Source: Notamacropus eugenii
Taxonomy: Eukaryota > Chordata > Mammalia > Diprotodontia > Macropodidae
DNA length: 64,000 nucleotides
Assembly: GCF_028372415.1 (NCBI RefSeq)
Contig: NC_092875.1
Span: forward strand, 145,422,856-145,486,855
Direction: 5' to 3'
The notes under the pieces are model-generated. The model was not told the origin of the DNA and made no database searches. It was given only the letters and a program-made list of their open reading frames with translations. Each line of letters begins with the position of its first letter. Position 1 is the stretch's first letter. Made by a program: the position numbers and the translations under genes. Shown piece by piece: positions 20,301-32,208 of this stretch.

Positions 20301-20885
20301 AACCTTTCAGTACTTCCAAAGTGGTATGACTCAGGGAGAGGTGCGGCCAGTGTTCTTCTGGTCTACCCTGTGGTCTTATCCAAGAATGGCTCCTGCTATT
20401 CTGCAACCACAAGCAGTAGCATTCCTCTTAGCCCTGGAACTGTGACCAGATCCCATGCTCTCCTCCAGTCCTATAATTGCTCCACCCTGGAATTGCAAAC
20501 CAGAACTATGCATGAGCAATAGAATTTCCAGTCATCACCAGCTGAACCAATACCAGGAAAGGGTCCACTGTAATCTCTTTCTGATGGTACTTACCATCTC
20601 TAAGCTGAAAGCTTCCAAAGAGGCTGCTGCTACCACCATTGCCACCTTCAAGGTCCATTGCTGGCGTTCTTGCCATGTCCTTGGCCAGCTATCATCCCAG
20701 TGTGATGGTCATCTCATGCTGGCTTGCTACTTTGTCTTAGGCTAGAAAAATGTCTCTCTCTGACATTTTGTTGTTTCTGTCACTCCAAAATTTGTCTTGA
20801 GGAGTTATTTTAAAGTTTTTTGGAGGGGAATGGTAGCAGAGTTCAGCTGGGTTGCTGCCTATACTCTGCCATTTTGGCTCTGCCT
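17381..20885 (-). mobile_element. L1 LINE (-), ORF2 ends, ORF1 and 5' UTR (L1-E)
   Basis: Read from the right on the minus strand this is a nearly full-length L1 that lost the middle of ORF2. The 5' UTR runs from about 20885 (GCAGAGCCAAAATGGCAGAG) to about 20030. ORF1 occupies about 20030-19055: coiled coil, then RRM with RKKQFKYHGAT and ITIKSTYPAKLNINL traces. The inter-ORF region follows. ORF2 starts near 18480 with the endonuclease (LQEIYLEQKTHIELKQRPSADSIMLQLK-type text, ISDKSKANRPN). Near 18140 it jumps to the C-terminal third, which runs to 17381. The reverse transcriptase core is missing. Several frame changes and stops show it is dead. Confidence 0.75.
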
Positions 20886-22316
20886 CTCAATCAACACTTT
20901 TATTTGGAATCCACAGGGCATGATAAAATCCTACAGCCAACTAGAATCGATTTCTTGTCTCACATTATTTTAATTTATTATATGCCTTTCATAGAATTGT
21001 CACACTTAGTCTAAGGCCCCTGGTTGATAGATTATGCAACTTCTTGCTTATTTTAAGTGGGATAGTGTTGAGAAAATCAATCACTTCACTCTTACATAAA
21101 GACAAAAGATATAAAAAATTAATTTAAAAGTCAAAGAAACAGAGTACATTAAACTTCTCTTAGGACCATTGTCTAATTTCTTGTGCAACAAGTTAAAGAT
21201 CTACTGTTAAGCTGAGGGAGAGCTCCAATGCTCACTCTCTCAATTTCTACTTGGGGCCCCTCTCAGCTTAGTATTCATGAATATATACTAGGTACAATTC
21301 TTGCTGACTGACTGCATAGAAAAGTTTAAGGTTCATTCTCCCTCAACTCTCTGGATCTTTATCCCCCTGTCCTGGAGACCCAGGATCAAACCTATGGCCC
21401 TGGGACTCTAGGGTAGGGGTATAAAATATAGGTTTGGTTCACATCTGAGGTTTCCTCAAAAGAAGGAGTATACAAGGACTCAATACACAGTGTAAATCAG
21501 GTATTGTATGATTTTTGTTTGCCACCCTTAGAAAAGAAATGATAAAATTACCAAAATAATCACAAGTACACATTGACAAAATACCTAAACAAGCCCAGTG
21601 ACTTCAAACTACTCTTATATTCTCCCAGGATACTTGAAAGATCAAATCATGAAGCATTTTGGGGTTAACTGATGAATTGGCATTTCAATTTCACCTTGGC
21701 TCTGTACTTTACAAACTAATACCGCTAAGTTCATATCTTTTGGCAATTCATGTCAGGGTTGGGCTCATCCTTTTTTTCTGGCTATATCCTCTCTGATGCA
21801 GAAACTCCTGTTATCATTAGCAACTATGAGGGATCCTAAAGCTCCCAGCTCTAGAACTCATAAGGCTGCCTCCCAATGTGACCATTCAATTACCTGTGCT
21901 CAGGAAATAAACCCAAGAAGGAAAAGGCAGCCAGAAACTCAAAGCTCAGGCTAAATTCACCTAGCTGAGCTTCAGTTCTGGCTAACACATGTAAGTAGTT
22001 TGTCATTCCAGCTGGTTGGGGGAATAGGGAGGAGATGGTGAAGAGAATTCTGACATACTGAACAACTGGAAGAACAGAGAGCCAGGGGATAGGTTCACTA
22101 TCTTTAAAGTCCACTAAGTTGGCCTATTCTACCTGGTTTAGTGGACAATCCTCTTTATGAGAACATCATTTGCCACCATTATAGGCAAGTGATCAATAAT
22201 GGGAATGCTTCATCATCATTTTTTTTGGAAGATTTCAAAGTCTCCAGCACAGAACCACTGATCATGGCTGATTGGAATCAGCCAGGATGGCTCAGCATAT
22301 GTTCCATCAAAATGGA
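20886..22316. other. Unassigned sequence
   Basis: About 1.4 kb with no recognised transposon, exon or RNA gene. Confidence 0.45.
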
Positions 22317-22531
22317 AGGGAATAAACATTTATTAAGTGCTTACTATGTGGCAGGCACTATGCCAAGTGCTTTACAGATATATCACTTGATTCTCACAAC
22401 TCTGTGAGATGGGCGCAATTATGTTCCAGATTTTATTGGCAAAGAAACTGAGGCAAGCAGAGGTTAAGTGACTTGCCCAGAGTCACACAGCTGGTAAAGT
22501 GTCTAGGGCTAGATTTGAATCAGGTGTTCCT

Positions 22532-22533
<2 letters not shown>
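22317..22533 (-). mobile_element. MIR-type CORE-SINE (-)
   Basis: AACATTTATTAAGTGCTTAC, TGTGGCAGGCACTATGCCAA, AAAGAAACTGAGGCAAGCAG, GTTAAGTGACTTGCCCAGAG and TCACACAGCTGGTAAAG. The tRNA-like end runs into a TA repeat. Confidence 0.9.

Positions 22534-22577
<44 letters not shown>
22534..22577. repeat. (TA)n microsatellite
   Basis: About 22 TA units at the tRNA-derived end of the preceding SINE. Confidence 0.97.
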
Positions 22578-22580
<3 letters not shown>

Positions 22581-22794
22581 AGAATGTATTCCAGTCCTCC
22601 CCCAACTACACTTGTAAATCTGCCTTCACTTATTTTCAGTGTGGACATATGTGTTGCTGCTTATTTTTATTTTAAGGGTTCATGTATATGCCAGGGATCT
22701 TTTTGCCACACTGGAGCAGATATGTCTGCTACTACAAAGAATTGCCCAGTTATAATATTGTTGCCTTAAGACTCATAAAGCGTACACACACACA

Positions 22795-22968
22795 TCCAAT
22801 GTCTCTATGAGGTGTAATGTAAACTAGGGTTATTATTCTCATTTCACATATGGGAAAATTAAGACTAGGAGAAGTAAAATTACTTGCCCAGGGTCTCTTG
22901 CATAATTTGGGATTTGAACCCTGGGTCCATCCTGATTCCAAGTCCTACACTATGGGCTCTAAATCTAC
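22795..22968 (-). mobile_element. MIR-type CORE-SINE, decayed (-)
   Basis: TATTATTCTCATTTCACATA, TTACTTGCCCAGGGTCTCTT, TGGGATTTGAACCCTGGGTC and CTGATTCCAAGTCCTACACT. The order is MIR antisense. Confidence 0.8.
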
Positions 22969-22969
22969 T

Positions 22970-25900
22970 GTCCCCTCATCCTATAACTTCCCCACTGTTC
23001 CAGAGACTCTTGGGGATTACATACTTCCAGAACCCAATAAGTAAATTCTATAGCCAGAATTTATTGTCCTCCTCTTTTATCCGAGTTCATTTTTTATAGC
23101 TTTTAAGTAGAGGTGAGTTGCAAAGTCACACTTGACCAGCAGGTGATGCTATCTAGTATTTAAACCTAAAAAGTCCTTCTATTCAAAACTTCACCTCATA
23201 CAAGATAAATTTCTTTAATAAATCCTAACTCCAAAATTTTTTATATTAATTTAGTGAGAGCAATGGATAATGGTATGGAGATGCTTCTTTTCTTTTAGAG
23301 GAAATATCTGGAAAGGATTTCATGCCTGTAAGGCAGGTTCAGAATTTCCATTCACTCTTGTAAGAAACAGTTCCAGATTGGAGAATGTTCAAATGTTCCT
23401 CATTTAGACAAATCTCATTTCAAAATAGAAAGCGTTTGTATGTTCAAGGTGAAATCCCATGGAAATATGCCTGATGCCCAATTTTATAGAGTAATTATTT
23501 CTACATCTTTACACTGGCACTACCTTCAAAAACCCTTCTGCTCAGACTGCACAATAGACATAGGTATTAATTAGGCAGGCTAATTATCCAGACTTGTTTA
23601 GACTAATCAAGTGATCAAATAGCTTCAATCTGTTGGATTTCTCCTGAACAACTAACAGGAAAGCATGAACTTTGTGAGGACCGGTGAATTAGACAAACAT
23701 GATTTTCAGTGGAGACAGGGGGAATGAATGCGTGTGTTCCCCGATAGCGGCAGAGACCAAGATCTCAGTGGGCACCGCTGCCAAAGGGCTTTTGATGAAA
23801 AGGCTTCTCGCCTGCTGAAAACCAAACCCGTAAGAGGCAGGAGGGGAGGAAGAGGAGGAGAAGGGGGGGGTGGGGGAAGAGAAATGAAGAGGAAGAGGGA
23901 GGAGGAAAGAGAAGGGGAGGAGAAGAGAAAGAGGGGAGGAGGGAGAAAGAGGAGGGGAAGTGAAGAAGAGGAGGAGGGGGGCAATGAGGAGAGGAAGGGG
24001 GAGAGGGAAAGGAGGGGAAAGGAAGGAGTGGAGAGGGAGGAGGGAAAGAGCTCAAACCTCCTTCACCTGAGCCCAATTACTTTATAACTCCTCAGCGCAG
24101 TCACCGTAGCTTCCAGCAGCAGCTTCCTGAGCAATCCTTCCTCCCCCACCCCAAACTAGGGAACAGAGAAGCCCATGGCACCAAGCTCCCTGGCACGGGC
24201 CGAGTCCTTCGCCTAATGTAATTTCCGTGAAACTGCAGATGTGGGCGAAGCGGCAGAATGGCATGATTTACCATTTACCCAGCTGCTGCTCCCGAGATCC
24301 TCTCCTTTGCACACCAATTATCAGGCTGCCAGCCTAATAAAACTGGGGTGGGGGGAGGCAGAAGCGGGGAAGGAGAAAGTTTGGCCAACGCGTTATGCCC
24401 TTCTGTGCTTTTTCTCCATCCTGAGCTGGCCGTTTTTCCCCCTTCTTTGAAGGGGAGGCAGACCCTGGAAAGTCCTTGGAATCGGAGCTTTGCAGTTTCT
24501 CCTATTTTGTAAGGAAAGGCAATTTTTGAGTCCTGCTCTCTGCTCCGCTCCCCGTCCCTTGTCCCAGGGCCTTCTAGGAGATTTACCTTCCTCCCCACCT
24601 GGGTCCTTCCCTGGCAGCTACAGGGTTTTCTCAGAGATGCCTTGTTTTGTACTCTCCTCCTCCCCACCCCCACCCCCTTGACTCAGGCTCAGAGAAGAGG
24701 CACCAGCAAGCTTCTAGTGTCCCCTCAAACGTTAGGGGGAGGCCAGCTCTGACAGCTTTCTACAGCCCACGTTCGCAGGCTGAATATTTTGCTGCTACAA
24801 TTAAAAAGATAGGAGATCGTACAAGAGCTCCTAGTCGTGGTACCAAGCAGCAAGAACTAGAAAACAAGGAACACTGGCTGTTCCTGGGGGTGAAATTCAC
24901 TTCTTTGTGGTTCCATAAAGCCCTCCGGCACCCAAGGAGATCTTGCCCTAATTAATTAGTCAGGACCCTCCCAAAGTACCAAGTCTAGGACAAAAGAGAT
25001 TTGTACGTAATGATGAAACACAGGGTCCTGCAGGTTGGATGAGTTTGATGGCAGAGAGGCTGGCTAGAACAATTTCTCAGCAGAACTGGGGCCCAGCACA
25101 GACGCAGCAGGCTGGGCTCAGGAGGAGACTAGTTGTTCTTTGTCCTTTGCTAAATCAAGATTGTGAATCATTTGTGAAATAAGAACAGTTCCTAAGATTA
25201 GGATTGTTCTCCATGAGGTTACAGCATGTAACTTAATTAGAAGAAAACAGAAGCCAACACCTTGTTTTATATAATAGATTTGCTCCTTAAAAAGTTGTGT
25301 TTAAATTGAGCTTTTTGTAAATTGACTTTTATTTTAAATGTACTTGAGGAACGCTATTTAAACTCACTAATTTCTCTTTTATGTAAATCTGCTTGTACTA
25401 GGATTTTTGTAAAGCAAGATGAATATTTTCTTCCCTTTTAGAATGGTACAAGGCTATGTTTCTTTGGATAGAAAATTCTGTAATGTAGGTTGGAACCAGG
25501 GTCATTATGTACCAGTGTTTAATATGGGGAAGTACTACTAAAATGATCTGAAACATAATTCTTCATTTAAGGCAATTTCAGCTAGATATGTAGGAATAGT
25601 CTCTCAGAATCATTACAGTTTGGGCTTCTAATGTCTAACATTCCCTTTCTTGATTGTTATAATTTGCCCAATTTTTAATAGCTGCATAGATCTTCAAGTA
25701 CAGCCATCTATCTGAATAATCACTGCAAATACAAACATATAGAAAAATGCTGGAAACATTCCTTCATATCTCACTGAAACCCTTTTCATTAAGAGTATAA
25801 GCCACACCAAGATACAAATTCTTTGGATTCTGTATATAACCCAGGAGCCAGAATCAAAGTTCTGGGTTTATACAGAATGAGTTCAGTTGTGGGAACTTCT

Positions 25901-26825
25901 CACAAACTTCCTATTTTGGATTGTGCTTCCCCCACCAATGAGTCCCTTGAGAATATAGGAATTTTACTCATGTCTAAGTCTATGTAGAAAAGGAAGCAGA
26001 TCCTCTGCTCCCATGAGAGCTCTTGGGAAAACAAAACCCAAAATATAGGCTTTCTTTTCCAGGATTGTTGTGAATTACCCCAATGTATGACGGACTTTAT
26101 TTAGCCTGAGAAACAATTTGTAAATACAATATACTCACACCTAGACATGTAAACAATTAAGATTCCTCTCATCTCTTCTCTGGTGGCCTTTAACCCAACT
26201 AGAAACATCTACTGTTTCTCCAGATCTGTAACATAAAGTACTATGCTGGTTTTGCACAGCATTCTCAGGGGAAAAGAATTCTAAAGTTGGCAGATGGTCA
26301 AACACTTCCCTCCCATGAGCATCATCTCCCTCAGGGATCTATGAATTCCTCTAATACTATTCTGGGACTGAGTGCCCCCTCTTTTGGGCATAGAATGCTT
26401 GGTCAGGAGCTCTTCTGAGGAACTCTGAGTGACATTACGTGTGGTTCCCCAAAGCACAAGATGTCCTTGTAGGTTGTTGGCTGCACACCAAAAAGGGTAA
26501 CTAAGACCTTGAAAGACTAACTTCTTTTTCTGACCTTCAACTCTGCCATCTTGGTGCCTCTGTCCTCCTTTTATAAAAGATAAGCCCAAGGGTATAGTTC
26601 CAGTGCATGAACTGCTCACGCATCAATCAATTATCTCTAACTGGGTATTAGTTGTGCAACTGAAAAGAAGACAAAACACCTCATAATTCATTAAGGAGAC
26701 ATCATTCAATGCCATAACAATGTCCCTGGGGAAGTTATAAAAGCCTTCATTGTCCACTGATTTCAAGAGATGATCAATGCCAGAATGGGGTGTGTGGGGA
26801 CGATGAGGTCTTGGGTCATTTTTGG
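22970..26825. other. Repeat-free block, candidate regulatory region
   Basis: No transposon was recognised over 3.8 kb, in a window otherwise packed with them. The centre, about 24095-24555, holds 16 CpG dinucleotides by direct count, far above the rest of the window. It includes balanced-composition stretches (24181-24345) with an E-box CAGCTG and several TAAT cores. At 25140-25400 there is another AT-rich stretch that looks constrained. No convincing exon (splice-bounded open frame) was seen. A distal enhancer, a CpG-rich alternative promoter or a non-coding RNA promoter are all possible. Confidence 0.45.
23835..24048 (+). repeat. (GGA)n polypurine tract
   Basis: Over 200 bp of almost uninterrupted G and A, G-richer than the tract at 15790. 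Arg/Glu/Gly-rich frames on the plus strand and Pro/Ser-rich frames on the minus strand are artefacts. Confidence 0.93.
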
Positions 26826-26831
26826 AACACT

Positions 26832-27070
26832 TTGTAGTATTCCAAGTGCTTTCATACTCATCATCTCATTTGTACCTCAGAACAACCATATTGTTAATTG
26901 CATATTATGTTTGGGAAGCAATATGGTATTATTCCCATTTTATAGATGAGGAAGCTAAGATTGAATGGCTAAATTAATTTTCTGAGCTTGTACAGCTAGT
27001 AAGTAGCAGGTCTGAGAGTCAAACCCAGCTCTTCTGACTCCTAATGCAATCCCTTCTCCTCTACATGGTG
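26832..27070 (-). mobile_element. MIR-type CORE-SINE (-)
   Basis: TTTCATACTCATCATCTCAT, CCATTTTATAGATGAGGAAG, TTGTACAGCTAGTAAGTAGC and CAGCTCTTCTGACTCCTAAT. The middle has a small insertion relative to other copies. Confidence 0.8.
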
Positions 27071-27556
27071 TTTCATTTCCCTTTTTCCATCCCCCACCCT
27101 TCAGCTATGCTATTTGTATTATTTCACAATACTAAAATTAGCCAGTTGTTGAGATTAAGTCCTTTAGGGCACGATAAGATTGGCATTCAGTGAAGTCCAC
27201 ATTTAACAAATGTCTTGGATTGAATGGCATTACAACTCTTCTGCTTAGAACTGAACTCCTGTTTTAGAGTGAAAGTAGGAGAGGCCATCCCTGTAAAAAG
27301 CTTTCTGAGGTATTTTATTTTTAATATGTTTAAAAACAAAATGAAAGACAAGCTTTCCTTTTTTCTATCACCTGAAAAACTTAAGTGATAAATACTAATA
27401 GAAAATTTCTCCTAAAGAATCACCATTTGATTGTGTGGTACTTGGATAAAAAAAAAACGATTGTTACCTTGTTGGAACTCATTTGCACAGGATTGGATCC
27501 AAGACCAATACTATCTTGTAACATGGAAGGGCTAATATTTCTGAGCTAATCAATAA
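27071..27556. other. Unassigned sequence
   Basis: Nothing recognised. Confidence 0.5.
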
Positions 27557-27690
27557 AGTAGCCAAAAAGCATTTATAAACACTTACTGTGTACTATTATA
27601 CACTGTACTAAGCAATGAAGGGACAAAGAAAAAACAAAAACAGTCCCTGTTTTCAAGGAGCTTACCTTCTAATGGGAAGAACACACACAC
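27557..27690 (+). mobile_element. Repeat module M copy
   Basis: AGCATTTATAAACACTTACT, GAAGGGACAAAGAAAAAAC and CAGTCCCTGTTTTCAAGGAG, then CTTACCTTCTAATGGGAAGA, running into a short CA repeat. Confidence 0.6.
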
Positions 27691-27732
27691 ACACACCTAT
27701 ATACATACAAGATAAATATATAATTTTAAATA

Positions 27733-27902
27733 AGGGTTTGTAACCTTTTGGGGCTGTGGACCCATTTTGTCAGGATGATGAAGCTGATTCTCAGAATAAT
27801 ATTTTTTAAATAATTGAAGAAAATACCAAATTTCAACTAGTTAGTGAAAATAATGATGTGATTTTTTCCCATCCAAATTCATGGACCTCCTGAGATTTAT
27901 CC
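27733..27902 (-). mobile_element. R1 repeat (-)
   Basis: AGGGTTTGTAACCTTTTGG, then TCTCAGAATAATATTTTTT, ATCCAAATTCATGGACCTCC. Read on the minus strand the order is that of the 59421-59617 copy. Confidence 0.6.
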
Positions 27903-27934
27903 ATAGACTTCCTTACTATGGACACTCTTCCCCC

Positions 27935-28018
27935 TTTAAGGACTCCTTCTTTACAGGTTGGGGAGCCAGGAAAGAGTTCCTTCAGGAGATGTCAATTAAA
28001 ATGAATCTTAAAAGAAAC
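27935..28018 (+). mobile_element. Possible downstream part of module M
   Basis: AAAGAGTTCCTTCAGGAGAT and TGAATCTTAAAAGAAACTAG have the look of the 'deduced downstream half' of module M, and R1 would then be an insert within it. This is a weak call. Confidence 0.3.
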
Positions 28019-28135
28019 TAGGGAGATATAGATAGACAGATGGACATATAGATCATACATACATAAATCATACATACACATATATACACAGTTTTGTGTG
28101 TATATATGTGTATGTATATATATGTACACACACGA
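28019..28135. repeat. (GATA/CATA/TATG)n simple repeat
   Basis: Mixed GATA, CATACATA and TATG units. Confidence 0.85.
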
Positions 28136-28151
28136 GACCAATGAAAAACAT

Positions 28152-28777
28152 GAGAGACAGAGTTTCTGTGTAATTAATAATCAATTTATTAATTAGTTTA
28201 GCTGATAATCAATAATTTGATGGTCAGTGGTTTCCTTTGGTATCCCAAGACAAAACCATGGAGATCACTGAATACTTAAATACTTTTGTAAAAGGAGTTG
28301 CCTCTGATGGTGAAAATCCACCCTGATTCATTAATAATCAGTTGAGGAGGTAGGCTAAAAGTCTTCAGCTCCTCCTGCTGAGAATATGGCTTGATCATAA
28401 GACTCAGCTGCCTTCAGCAATCTGGACAAAGGAATCAGTCTCTACTCAGACCACTCTAGTTGGTTTTCTCCTTTATAAGCAGGGTTATGGAGGGGTACAA
28501 GGATATAGGCTTATTTCTTAAGGCAAAAATTCACATAGATTAGATTGTGTTTACACTCTTAAATAGAAGTAAAATTCTCTAGTTGGTCAGGGTCCCTCCC
28601 CCCAAGATCTCAGAGCATGTACCCAGAGGATATAGGCAAATATCAGCAATGTCCTTTAGAGACTGACCAACTGACCTACAGGGGCTGGTCCCCAAATGAG
28701 GAAATAAATAGAAAGAAATCTTAATCCTAATTTAATAATTGGTTTTTAATATGATAACAATAACCACTTCTTACATA
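28152..28777 (-). mobile_element. Possible solo LTR fossil
   Basis: On the minus strand the block starts TGTAAGAAG and ends CTCTCA, and has a TATA-like TTATAAAGG about two thirds of the way along with an AATAAA near the end, the layout of a retroviral LTR. No internal retroviral region was seen and no matching target duplication. It is a broken, old copy of unknown family, possibly ERVL-like. It could equally be ordinary unique sequence. Confidence 0.3.
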
Positions 28778-31394
28778 CACATATAGGCATATGTACATAT
28801 GTGTATACTGGGGGCATTTAAATATATACACATATACATACATACAAATTTCATTTAAAAGTAGTCATTACCCTACACTAAGTCCTATGCTGATCCCCTA
28901 TTGTAGTATGGAATATACTCCATAGATTCTTGAAAACTATGCCAGCAGATTCTACCAGCTTAAAAAGGCTTTGACAACAGTCCTGGTAAAATAGATTGAG
29001 TCTGCTTTCCAAGGATTAAACTAAGAAAGTATGGAGAGGCCCATTACTAGTAAGCTGGAGACATGATGATGAATTTTGTCTATCGCCACAAAATCACACA
29101 AAATACAAAACAGAACCCCTCCTCAGTCCTGTGCGGCCCCCTACCACTTCTGCAATGACCATGCAGATTGGTGGAAAGGAATCAAAGGGTGCAAAGTAGT
29201 CTCATGATTTTTAGATCATCTGTAAATATTATCTTAGCTATTGGCATTCTAAAAATCTCCTCTTATGTGAGTCCTGATCCAGTGATCACTGAGTATACAT
29301 ACTATTGAAGGAATAAAATTATACCCATTTTCACACAATCAGTATAAATGGAACCAGGAGACAAAGGGAAATTATAACTAACTGGAATTTTGATTCACAA
29401 ATTCACAAAAGCAAATAAAGAAATTATTGGAGTTAATTTCATCAGGTATTCAAAGACAACAATAAAACCACTTTGTGGAACATGTGCTCATCTATCTTAG
29501 TGCTCAAATAAATATCTGCAGAGATCATCAAAATGATTGAAGCCAAACTCTGTGGCAGAGAACAAAGAAATTGGCCAGACTCCAGAAATTAAATCAGCAT
29601 ATATTTTGGTATTTGGTAATTTTGGAAAAAAAGGAAGTATAGTCCAAGATGGTAGGAAGGAAAAAAGGTTGGAAAATAAGAACAGAGTAAGAAATGAGAG
29701 AGGACAAAGTACTTATAGTTCACATAGTAGTCTCATGTCTACACGTCATGAATACTTTCCTAGAGAAAAGAATCAAAGGACGTTGTGAATACCAAATAAC
29801 ATCACACACACAAATAAAATTGATTGTATTTTAATGGACTATAAAGTGGCATGTTAGTGATAAGGAATACCTTTCTTTTTTAACAATCTGTGTAGCATAC
29901 GCAGAGTAAGCTCATACAATGTAATGGTTACATGGAATACTTGACATGTACATCTACAATGTCAGCTTCTTTCACAATGTATGTGGACACCTACTCACTC
30001 TCTGGCTTGGATTTCTCATTAGGATCTGCCCTTATATTGTCATCTAGGTTTCTAGAAAAGGGCCACCACCACTCAAATTATACTCAAATTCTCTCAGGGT
30101 CCTAGGAGTGACCCTGTTGTGGGGGGAATACATCTTCCTTAATTTTTATTATAGCTTTCAAGAGCCCCCACGTGTGCACTTCCATTTAAACAAACCAGTC
30201 ACTCTCAATGCTGAAATATATAAAACTTAAACATAACCATTTACTTAATAAGAGACAAAAGTAGTAATATCTCAGAAACTCTATCAAAGCAAAAACAGGA
30301 AAAAATAAATATATCACAATTCATACATACACCAGGATTGTGTTTCCCATTAGTGAACTCAGTATTGGTCTGGGAGAGTGAAGACATGCTTTTAGAAACC
30401 AGAGAAGCACAAAAAGCACATAAGTGAAGAAAATCAATTTTCTTGGGTAATTCACAACTCTGTAACTGTAAACCCCAGTGTCATCTCTTGACTTAGGACC
30501 TATCCTTACTATGTATGAATGTAGCTTCTGTTGCAGATGCTTCCACTGCTAAACTGAGTTGATCTGTGTTGTGCTTGGCTAATACCTTACTGGAAACAAT
30601 TTCTCAGCCAAAGTAATCAATCAACTAGTTGACTTCTCTGATTCTCTGCTTCCAAGCTTTTCTCCTCAGTTGAATTTCTACCTTTCAGTAAGAAGGAAAA
30701 GTATATAGAGAGTTATGATCTCTATTCAACATGGTTCTTAAATCTGTTCTTTCACTTCTTTTCTGGGTTCAGACTGCTTCCTCTCAATAAATAACCACAC
30801 CTTAAGGTTAGTAACTGAATTCTCATTTTTCTATGATCAAATAAATTGCATTTGTTATATGTTCAGTAGCTCAGATGTCCATATTTCAGTAATTATTAAC
30901 CTAAAAGTTCTCTATTTCTTCAATTCCTAATACACACATCTCTGAAATATATTGTGTTTTCCATTTGATCCAGTATTATACAACTTGTCTCATTCAAAAG
31001 AGGAACTACTGACTCAAAACTCTAAGTCAGAGTAATTGCTTCTCTTAGAACTCTGAGTAGATCTATGCCCCCAGACAAGTGAACTGTCAAGGCAGACAAC
31101 TCAGCAACTACTTTTCTCAAAAGCAGACTTATACCCAGACAAGTGAACTGTCATTCTCCTAAATCAATTTTCTGTGTAATCAGACCACTGGTTGGTTAAA
31201 GAGAAAATTTAAAACAAAATTAAAAGAATAAAAATAAGAAAAAGAGATGGTATACAATTAGACTCATAAGCTGACCTACTTAAACAGGTAATTGATATTG
31301 AAAATAAGAAATAGGGAGAGACAAGAACATTGACATTGATCATAATGATTTAATAGTGGATAGGGATTGGACTGGATCTTTTGTTTCACCGGTT
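28778..31394. other. Unassigned sequence, 2.6 kb
   Basis: No repeat family or gene was recognised. It includes a short TATG-rich stretch (28778-28860) and an exact 19-base direct repeat, CCAGACAAGTGAACTGTCA, at 31071-31089 and 31135-31153. No long open frame is present. Confidence 0.4.
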
Positions 31395-31605
31395 TAGAGA
31401 ACTCCCAAATAAGGAACCTCTTTCTACCAATGCAAGTCAGGATCTTCCCTGTATAAACTAATCTTAGAGTGTTTCCAAGAGCAGTAAGAGGGCAAATGAT
31501 TTGGACATAGTCACGCAGTCAGTATTTGTCAGAGGTGAACTTAAACTGAGCTCTTTCTGGCTCCAAGGATTGGTCTCTAAGCTCTCTGCCATGCTGTCTC
31601 TGCAA
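31395..31605 (-). mobile_element. S2 SINE (tRNA-derived) (-)
   Basis: GAACTCCCAAATAAGGAACC, CCAATGCAAGTCAGGATC, then ACATAGTCACGCAGTCAGTA, GAGCTCTTTCTGGCTCCAAG and CTCTCTGCCATGCTGTCTCT. This is the fullest antisense copy of the S2 family in the window. Confidence 0.7.
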
Positions 31606-32208
31606 TAATTGAATTAGTGAATTAGTTTAAAATCCAACAAAAAAAGGTTTTTTAAATTAAAAATAATTTAATGGAAAAATTTAATCAATATAAATCAATT
31701 ACCAAAACAAGGAGACGTTAGCCTAAAACTCACCTTAGCTAACAAATATTTATTAAGTAGAGAAACCATGGGCAAAGCCAACATAGAAGATAAGCTTGTT
31801 CATAAAACCTTGCAAAGAAGGATTGTGCATAATAATGAGTAGTTTCACCTCTTAAAATTGTGAAAAATCATGGAAGGAACAACTTAAAGAAAGCTGGATG
31901 AGAAATCCCACTAAACAAAGTCATTCCAAGGGCATTTAAGGATAAAACTTGAATGAGAACAACAAACAGAAAGGTGGAAAAAGGTTCCCAGAGATTTTTA
32001 TGACAAACTTTTTTGCTATTGGGGATAATGTAGTCACCATATTTAGCCTCTAACATCAAAGTATCCAAAATGCTTATTGAGGAGATAAAAATGTTACTGG
32101 AGAGATCAAACAAGGAAAGAACAGTAGCCATACTGGACCCAACGCAGATTTGGAGGTATTAAGTGATCAATTTTCAAGGTAAGAGAAGAAGAGCCAGTCA
32201 TGGTCTTG
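31606..32208. other. Unassigned sequence
   Basis: Nothing recognised. It lies directly upstream of the NDUFB9 retrocopy, and its right end may hold an unreadable 5' part of that copy. Confidence 0.45.

Noticed and set aside
20151-20745. Plus-strand frames of 96-123 codons
   Set aside because: They are antisense to the 5' UTR of L1-E.
23706-24087. Arg/Glu/Gly-rich and Pro/Ser-rich frames near 24 kb
   Set aside because: They come from the (GGA)n tract. No splice sites or domain were seen.
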